Assembly (NCBI GenBank): GCA_035772405.1
Contig: JAYKKM010000427.1
Location: 3,176,501-3,240,500 of the forward strand
Direction of reading: 5' to 3'
DNA: 64,000 nt
Source: Chrysogorgia sp. JL179-B06
Lineage: Eukaryota > Cnidaria > Anthozoa > Scleralcyonacea > Chrysogorgiidae
Under the pieces are notes generated by a model that worked only from the letters and a program-made list of their open reading frames with translations, was not told where the DNA came from and searched no databases. Positions 57,496-64,000 of this stretch are shown piece by piece (position 1 is the stretch's first letter; each line of letters starts with the position of its first letter). A program made the translations under genes and the position numbers.

Positions 57496-57915
57496 ATGGC
57501 GGCAAATTTCCAAGCCCCTTTTCACCGAAAAATATTCACGAAATATTGGTTCAAAATGTACGAAACAGCACCGAAAACCTTGTAAGATATATCCCTGTTG
57601 TTTATCCGAAGAATAAATCCGAAAAACTAACGGAATTTGCGAGTTTTACTTCAACACGTGACGACTGAAAAAAATTGATGGAGCCGTTGAATTTGAGTCT
57701 TTGCCGGACTGATTTTCCCGATGAAATTTTGCTCAAAATTCACAGATAAAACTGGTGAAACTAAGATACTATTGCTAAAGACATATTCCTTTACTGTTGG
57801 TTGGTTCAGGAAACGAGGAAGACAAGAAAAAGCCGAACTAAAACGATTTCAAACGACCGGCGACTTCGCGAAGGGGAGCCGGAATGAACAAGAACCTAAA
57901 ATATTCAAAAATTGA
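57496..57915 (+). CDS. Candidate two-exon small basic protein
   Basis: Start ATGGCGGCA lies in a TISU-like context (AAAAAATGGCGGC). Exon 57496-57581 ends TT|GTAAGATAT; a strong acceptor (pyrimidine-rich, TTGGTTCAG) opens exon 57810-57915. Phases match and the sum is 192 bases, 63 residues, with many Lys/Arg and no membrane segment or signal. Sequence: begins MAANFQAPFHRKIFTKYWFK and ends EPKIFKN. I do not recognise the family. Size and basic start would suit a small mitochondrial or nuclear protein, but that is inference. The model could also be chance. Confidence 0.4.
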
Positions 57916-57934
57916 AAAAGAAATTCATACTTAC

Positions 57935-58133
57935 TGCCTCTTAGCACTTCGTTGAAGACTTTAAGACCATCTTTCTTTACTTTTGGCTGCCATTGAGGTA
58001 TTAACGAGAGACCGTTAATAAAGGCTTCTCCAAGCGACGAACCTTTCTCCTCCCAAAGTCCAACGGCAATGCCCCAGAGGAAAAAAATGAAAAATATTAC
58101 GTGTTGTCGCGCGCCCGAAATCTCGATCCTCAT
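57935..58133 (-). CDS. Possible first exon of an antisense gene
   Basis: Minus-strand frame of 66 codons from the ATG at 58131-58133, with a hydrophobic stretch (VIFFIFFLWGIAVGLW) and a strong donor (GGCA|GTAAGT). CCAAT boxes at and upstream of the ATG (CCAATGAGG, AACCAATC) mark a probable promoter, but one overlaps the ATG, so the true start may be further in or the exon may be non-coding. No following exon was found. It would run antisense to the 57496 gene. Confidence 0.25.
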
Positions 58134-58925
58134 TGGCTAACGCAGATACTCTAATTCCCATGATTGGTTACATTCCAGAGCTATTGTTCTCAAACTTCAA
58201 TCAGGATTGGTTCTTTTTTAACCAATAAAATGACAGGGCAGTTCTTCTAGCTGGAAAATTTTGATCCGGATGGTGAATTTGTGTTTTCTCTTTGTAATAA
58301 ATCCAAAAATATGAAGTCAACGAGTGTCTGTTTTCGAGTAGTTAACTGATAGAAACAAAGATTAGAACCGAAAGAGTGGGGTAAGGTATGAAAAATAACG
58401 GATTCTTTGTCTATTACCAGTGAAATTTGGGAAACATCGATACAAGTGAACGATAATTACTACAAACACGCACACTCTAGCAGTAATTTCTAGTGTTTTT
58501 ATCGATTTTCATTGAGTTAATGCATTGGGTTAATGCTAGAACTCGTTTCAAGCAAGCCAAATTTGCATAAAACTTGTTGTAGAAAAACAAATTGTTGTAT
58601 TGTTTAAACAATTAATCACCTTAGTACTAACACAACATATCCATCAACAGTGAATTAATAATAGATTTACACGGACCTCTGCGGAGACACTCCAATGCCA
58701 ACTGGAGGCAAACTTTTGATCCGCTAGCTTCAGAAGCTTTGGTATTTTGGACTGATCTCACTGTATTTTGACTTTTTGGGGGGTTTTGATCACTGAGATA
58801 TGAAACAACACAAACATGTTTAGAAATACTGTTTCATGATTAATCTTTGACCTTTAAATTCCTGTATTTAAAGTTATTTCGCCAATAAATGATAGAGACA
58901 AGAGCAATTTACTTGGGGTAGTTGG
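58134..58925. other. Spacer with CCAAT-rich start
   Basis: ATTGG/CCAAT words at 58132, 58163, 58205 and 58222. Beyond 58300 no recognised feature. Confidence 0.4.
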
Positions 58926-58953
58926 CGGGGGGGGGGGGGGGGGGGGGGGGGGG

Positions 58954-59013
<60 letters not shown>
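58926..59013. repeat. Poly-G tract
   Basis: About 87 bases of G broken by a single A at about 58957. Its true length is uncertain because such runs are hard to sequence. Poly-Pro frames on the minus strand are artefacts. Confidence 0.9.
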
Positions 59014-59985
59014 CTGTATGCAAATCCACGTATCCGCAAGTATTTTTGCCCAAATCCGAACCGCTATTGTTTAATGTTTGATAAGCTTCAGCACATACTA
59101 GTACAATTTCAAAAAAAAACAAGAATAAAACTGAACAAGGACCCACTCAGGCCCCCCTGCAGTGCATTGAAAGAGGGCGGGCGGGCCCGCGCCTGAGTGG
59201 GGGTCTGTTTTTCTCAGGCTAGGGGAATCGCAACGGGTTATAATATTAACTAAAAAGTCAAAAATATCGAAAAACGTAAGAGTTTAGAAGAATAAAACCA
59301 AATCCAATTTTAAGAACAACAACTTGCGCTCTCTACAAGGGGTCTAGGGCCCGAGTTTAAGATTTTTAGCCATTACGCGCGAGCATAGAAATCCAGGATC
59401 CGAACTAAATAACAAGTAACTCCACAATCCAAGGCAAAATATTGGATAAATCCGCCGAGTATTTGCGGCATCTGTAAAATATATCTGCAGGATCCGTTTT
59501 TTTGGCCAAATCCGACGATCCGCAAGCCTATTCACGCACCCAGCCCTACTTGGCCATTTAGTAAATGGCGCACTGTTTGTGTTATACTGGCCCTAGGGTT
59601 CGACATATTTGTTTTTTCAGCAAGAATTACCGCGCGTTTCATATTGCGCATATTGCCATTATAGTTACGCAAGACTTCAAACTTTATCCGGGATGGCGCG
59701 TGGAGGTCTGGGGCGGAAAATTTAAAAAGTGGAATTTCATATGCGCACAGAAGTTCCACGATGGATATTGCGGGTTTTATCATAAAACCATGCATGGCGG
59801 GTTTTATCCTCAACTTCTCAACCGTACAGTGTATAGGCTATAGCTCTTAGGACCATTGAGGTTATACTACTCAACTACTGGAGCGGGGACGGGTATTGCT
59901 AATATATGTTAATATATTTGGAACCTCGTAACAAGAAATTATAACCCACTCAAATCTTTATTTAGAGATCAGTGGAATGTGTAGA
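59014..59985. other. Spacer, no gene recognised
   Basis: Short repeats of AAATCCGCCGAGTATTTGCG and CAAATCCGACGATCCGCAAG near 59450-59525, probably a decayed element. The 92-93 codon frames on both strands near 59532-59843 have no recognised domain. Confidence 0.4.
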
Positions 59986-59989
59986 AGCG

Positions 59990-60330
59990 TTAAGGCGCTG
60001 TTAAACTATGCAATTTTTCGTGCAACTGTCCTCGCAATGGCTAAATCTGTTGCGTTGCAGTTATGCTGCAGAGGGTGTTACACTAGGCGTTAAACTTATC
60101 TCATTCGTGTTTTGATTGGCTTATCCGCCCTTGAGGGGTGTTACACTGTGCAATGCTTCAGAAATCCGTTGCAGCGTTGCCACAATAGTTGTGAAAAGTA
60201 GAACTCGGTGCAACAAAAATGTTGCGTGACTTCAACATTGCGGGCTATATGTTACACTAGGAAATTTCGGTCGCAACTCGTTTCGCAACAAAATTGCGAG
60301 ACAAGTTGCACGAATTAAAATTGCATGGTC
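59990..60330. repeat. Foldback element at the 5' side of the Gfo/Idh gene
   Basis: TATGCAATTTTTCGTGCAAC is mirrored by GTTGCACGAATTAAAATTGCA; GGTGTTACACTAGG/GTTACACTAGGAAA words repeat inside. Its right end includes the upstream in-frame ATG at 60325. Confidence 0.72.
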
Positions 60331-60423
60331 ATGAGAGAGGCGCAGCATGCCATGGTATATGAGGTGTCAAGTTACAATAACAGGCTGGCGTTGTATTACT
60401 TGCTGTTGTATATTTCATTCAAT

Positions 60424-63400
60424 ATGGTAGTTGGCGTCGCATTGTTTGGCCTTGGCAGAGCCGGTAAGATTCACTTCAAGAACGTTGTCAAAAACGTACG
60501 CATTGATTTAAAGTATTTGGTCGAAGAGAATATCTCCATTGCCGAACAATTGGTTGGGGACTATCGGTTGAAAGAGACGAAAGTTGTGCAATCGAGCGAC
60601 CTCGACGTCGTTCTAAAAGATGCCTCTGTAACAGCTTGTGTAATTGCTACTCCAACGGAGACGCATGACGGATTAGTGATGGCTTGTTTGGAGGCAGGCA
60701 AAGCCGTGTTTTGCGAAAAACCGTTAGCGAACAGCGCCCAAGCTATAGGTAAACCGATGGTTGAAATCATCATGTACAGTACGTAGTAGTAGCGCAGACT
60801 TTATTTTTGTGTCTGATTACAAGGGAGATAACTTTGCTGCGCACGGAATATATCTTCCGTGCGCACTTTTCAAGATCATGTGCGCACTTTTCGAGATCAT
60901 GTGCGCACTTTTCGAGATCATGTGCGCATTTTTTCAGATCATGTGCGCACTTTTCGAGATCATGTGCGCATTTTTTCAGATCATGTGAGCATTTTTCCAG
61001 ATCATGTGCGCACTTTTCCAGATCATGTGCGCACTTTTCCAGATCATGTGCGCATTTTTCCAGATCATGTGCGCACTTTTCGAGATCATGTGCGCATTTT
61101 TTCAGATCATGTGAGCATTTTTCCAGATCATGTGCGCACTTTTCCAGATCATGTGCGCACTTTTCCAGATCATGTGCGCATTTTTCGATATCAAGCATTC
61201 AAGTGCGCAGTGTGCGTGCACGACGCTTTCGTGCCTGCAATTCATGAGAGGAAAAATACGCATATGTATCAGTATGCACGGATGCGAGAGAGGATGCAAA
61301 ACTATATACCAGTTACGTAATTTCATCTAGTTTCTGCCGCTCAAGGGGTCCTTATTTGACACAAGGTGTCCCCACTGTTCCCCATCTGCGTGCGCATTGT
61401 GCTCCATTATGTGCAGTTTATGTGCGCATTTTTGGCGAGAAAAATTGGGGAGGTCGCGAAGAATGAAGACGTACGTACATTACAGTCATTCCTCGTCACT
61501 CCAGTCCTAATTATAGTCTCATGATACAGTCTTGTATTTTCACGATGACAACTTAGTTTGGTATAAAGTAAATGGTTTGTACCCAGGAGAAGCTTCTTGA
61601 CTCTGATGATGACCGCAGCTGAGGCCGTCAAACATCAGTCACCAACAATAGTCTTTCTCAAGACTACAACAACTGAACAACCTGAACGATCAACTTCGCA
61701 CTTAGTTTCATGTTAAACATGTTTTAACACTTATTACATTCGCGTTTACGGGCATTTACGGAGATTGATCGGCGTAACGCTGTCGCTATCCGACACCGTC
61801 GAACATATTACTATCAAAACAATATTATCTTGTAGAGATTATTCGCAGATTTATAGTACTGTTAGCGAATTGGGGGCCGACAGAAGACAACAATTCTATG
61901 CAGAAACGCCACATAAGTCTCTCTTCCAACATTTTGCGATAGACCGTTTCACGGTTAAAGATGCATCATGGATAATTAAGCAATACAAGCAGACGCATGT
62001 ACGCATTGCGTACCTATTTGTATATGTCATATGCGCAAGAACTTCCACACGCATTTGTTCAAATCTTGCGCACTGGTTATAATTACCGTAGTTGCCTCGG
62101 AGCGCAAAATCAATTGTGTGCACAAATCATGTGTAAGTATGGTAGCACAGCCTTCATTTTATGTCGACACCTGCGAAAGAATTTTTCCGCGCTCACTTCA
62201 ATACATGTTGCGCAGTGCTGTTTTAATACTTGCTTTAGTTGTAGTGTAAAATGTGCGCAAAATAGATTGTTTGCGCAAATCATGTGTAAGTAGTAGCGCA
62301 GACTTCATTTTATGTCACCTGCGCAAGAATTTTTTCCGCGCGCATTTATTGAAATATTGCGCAGTGCTGTTTTAATACTTGCCTTAGTCGTGGTGTAAAA
62401 TATGCGCAAAATCGATTGTGCGCAAAATCGAATGTGCGCAAAATTGATTGTGTGTTGCGCACACACTTGCACAAAATCGATTGTGCGCAAAATCTATTGT
62501 GTGTTGCGTACACACGTGCGCAAAATCGATTGTAACATGTGATAGCTTTTCCTAACTATTTTATGATTATCTATAGCAAAATGTTACGGCGAGGCAAAAT
62601 CCAGAAAACTCCCTTTGATATGCAGCTTCAACCGACGTTTCGACCCTGGATTACGGTCAATATTCAACCGTATCAAATCAGGTGAAATTGGGCAAGTGCA
62701 AATGGCGAAGATGACTAGCCGTGACTCGCCTCTTCCTCCATTAAGTTATCTGAAAACATCTCATGGTATATACCATGACTGTGCTGTTCATGATATTGAT
62801 GTGTTAGCCTGGATGTTCAGTGAGAAACCAGTTACTGTGTACACAACAGCCCATAGCTTTATCAAGGAGATTGGTGAGATGAATGATGTTGATAGTTTGG
62901 CCATTGTATTGAAATTTCCCAGTGGTGGGATTGGCATGGTGGACATATCAAGGTTCTGTTGCTTTGGTTATGATCAAAGAATGGAGGTTATATTATTATT
63001 TATTTTTGTTATTTAATTTTAATTGGTGGTGATGCGAGGTGAGTTAGATGATTTGATGGAACAGACAGAGATGAGGATGGTCAGGTGGATGAGTGGTGGT
63101 CAGGTGGATGAGTGGTGGTCAGGTGGATGAGTGGTGGTCAAGTGGATGAGTGGTGGTCAGGTGGATGAGTGGTGGTCAAGTGGATGAGTGGTGGTCAAGT
63201 GGATGAGTGGTGGTCATGTGGATGAGTGGTGGTCAGGTGGATGAGTGGTGGTCAAGTGGATGAGTGGTGGTCAGGTGGATGAGTGGTGGTCAAGTGGATG
63301 AGTGGTGGTCATGTGGATGAGTGGTGGTCAGGTGGATGAGTGGTGGTCCGGTGGATGAGTGGTGGTAAGGTGGATGAGTGGCGGTCAGGTGGATGAGTGG

Positions 63401-63711
63401 TGTTCAATACATGCAGCATACAACTTTCCTTTTAGGTGTTTGGAAAAAATGGCATGTTGGTTCAACGTAACTACAAACCAAGCAACGTAGAGTTTTCTGG
63501 AGCAAACGGATCATCAACAGGCCGAATTTATCACTCGTTCCCTGAGAGATATGCGGAGTCCTATTGTGCCATTATGGAGCATTTCTTAGACATCATTGAA
63601 GGGAAATGCACAGCAGATATAACAAAAGAGTCAACATTGTTGTCTTGTGAAATTATTCAGGCATGTGAAGAATCCCTCGCTTCTGGACAGGCCGTCACTT
63701 TGAAACAATGA
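60424..63711 (+). CDS. Gfo/Idh/MocA-family NAD(P)-dependent oxidoreductase
   Basis: Inositol 2-dehydrogenase-like enzyme; substrate not assignable from sequence. Exons 60424-60748, 62577-62986 and 63436-63711 join in phases 1 and 0: 1011 bases, 336 residues, normal for the family. MVVGVALFGLGRAGKIH is the Rossmann glycine motif; ATPTETHDG then CEKPLA carries the family EKP motif with its catalytic Lys; YHDCAVHDIDVLAW is the D-x(3)-HDxD segment with the catalytic His. The second domain ends QRNYKPSNVEF and SLASGQAVTL. The frame is open 33 codons upstream to 60325, but that part comes from a foldback element, so the Met at 60424, directly before the Rossmann fold, is preferred. Intron 1 contains 21-bp repeats, intron 2 a 19-bp minisatellite. 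Confidence 0.9.
60860..61195. repeat. 21-bp tandem repeat with higher-order structure
   Basis: About 16 copies of CACTTTTCGAGATCATGTGCG and variants in intron 1 of the oxidoreductase gene. A block of six variants (126 bases) occurs twice, near 60955 and 61081. Since 21 is a multiple of 3, heptapeptide frames (EKCAHDL, DHVRTFR) are open on both strands but reflect only the repeat. Confidence 0.93.
61590..61720 (+). repeat. Hammerhead-like/TCTTGAGAAAGACT repeat fragment
   Basis: CTCTGATGATGACCGCAG...GGCCGTCAAACATCAGTC resembles the hammerhead core order with a mutated GAAA box. It is followed by AGTCTTTCTCAAGACTACAAC, shared (inverted) with 20200-20230. Confidence 0.45.
62095..62410. repeat. 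~165-bp direct repeat, two copies
   Basis: ATCATGTGTAAGTA, CTTCATTTTATGTC, GCGCAGTGCTGTTTTAATAC and TTAGT(T/C)GT appear in the same order at about 62128-62255 and 62278-62395. Confidence 0.8.
62240..62535. repeat. GTGCGCAAAATCGATT-rich block
   Basis: Roughly ten variants of TGCGCAAAATCGATTGT in about 300 bases at the 3' part of intron 1, upstream of the exon 2 acceptor, with two TGTGTTGCG(C/T)ACACAC hairpins. Confidence 0.8.
63050..63405. repeat. 19-bp minisatellite in oxidoreductase intron 2
   Basis: About 18 copies of GGTGGTCAGGTGGATGAGT with A/G and C/T variants (CAGG, CAAG, CATG). G-rich on the sense strand. Confidence 0.95.
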
Positions 63712-63872
63712 AAGGAATTTTTGGAAGTAGAATTTAACCTATTGATACATTTATTTTGAAGATATAAGTGCCTAGGTTTCAACCTGTAGCCATATTAGTC
63801 TCATCTTGTCCAAAGATTATACTGAACCTTTGGGAAAGTAAAACATTTTTGTGTTGAAACAATCTCAGATGA
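63712..63872. other. 3' flank of the oxidoreductase gene
   Basis: AT-rich, no clear AATAAA and no coding frame. Confidence 0.5.
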
Positions 63873-64000
63873 GAGTCATTACGCTAAGTTTTGAGACATT
63901 ACGCTAACTTTGGAGACATTGCGCTAAGTTTGGAAACATTGCGCTAACTTTGGAGACATTACGCTAACCTTGAAGACATTGCGCTAACTTTGGAGACATT
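63873..64000. repeat. 20-bp tandem repeat at the right edge
   Basis: About six copies of GAGACATTACGCTAACTTTG, continuing beyond the window. Confidence 0.92.

Noticed and set aside
58854..59146. Poly-proline open frames
   Set aside because: Translation of the poly-G tract's complement.
60860..61195. CRISPR-like array
   Set aside because: No unique spacers between repeats, and the host is a metazoan genome.
60770..61320. Heptapeptide-repeat proteins (EKCAHDL, SRSCAHF, DHVRTFR)
   Set aside because: A 21-bp tandem repeat leaves several frames open on both strands; it lies in an intron of the oxidoreductase gene and has no start context or partner exon.

Overview
This is a eukaryotic, almost certainly metazoan, nuclear window. 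Genes are split by short GT-AG introns, introns and spacers are full of microsatellites, minisatellites, SINEs and foldback elements, and the protein set is animal (TFIID subunit TAF10, SRP receptor beta, a CUL4 substrate receptor, a ClC-2-like channel with paired CBS domains). The mix of tRNA-derived and 5S-derived SINEs, hammerhead-like repeats and a secreted CAP/ShKT/TSR-like protein fits an early-branching marine invertebrate such as a sponge or cnidarian. That placement is inference; no species is claimed.

Layout. 1-96: possible C-terminus of a plus-strand gene entering from the left. 826-4711 (minus): SRPRB, 8 exons. 4875-7881 (plus): DCAF10, 2 exons, divergent from SRPRB across 163 bp. 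10916-15300 (minus): a multi-exon secreted CAP-ShKT-TSR-like gene whose first exon I could not find. 15.9-27.6 kb: gene-poor, with tRNA-derived SINEs, foldback elements and two dead LINE reverse-transcriptase ends. 28103-29341 (plus): TAF10, 4 exons. 30404-40391 (minus): ClC chloride channel, 26 exons, convergent with TAF10. 41173-45137 (plus): secreted protein with two 2-oxoglutarate/Fe(II) oxygenase-like domains, 6 exons. 45.7-56.8 kb: a recent direct duplication of a ~4.2 kb unit plus a third copy of an inner ~1 kb foldback element. 57496-57915 (plus): candidate two-exon micro-gene, next to a possible antisense exon. 60424-63711 (plus): Gfo/Idh/MocA-family dehydrogenase, 3 exons. 63.9-64.0 kb: a 20-bp tandem repeat running off the right edge.

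The genes do not form a pathway. They are housekeeping genes (ER targeting, ubiquitin ligase adaptor, TFIID/SAGA), a channel, two secreted proteins and a sugar/inositol-type oxidoreductase. All seven main gene models were built by hand: splice sites were read from the sequence, and each complete model was checked to give an exon sum divisible by three with phases matching at every junction.

The most interesting signals are: the CAP-ShKT-TSR-like domain combination; the oxygenase pairing a metal-competent domain with one that has lost its metal ligands; a family of foldback elements with related ends, one of which nearly fills a ClC intron; an inverted pair of CRE/ATGGCGGC sequences in front of TAF10; hammerhead-ribozyme-like repeats; a 5S rRNA-derived element; and the tandem duplication whose two copies differ by minisatellite expansion.
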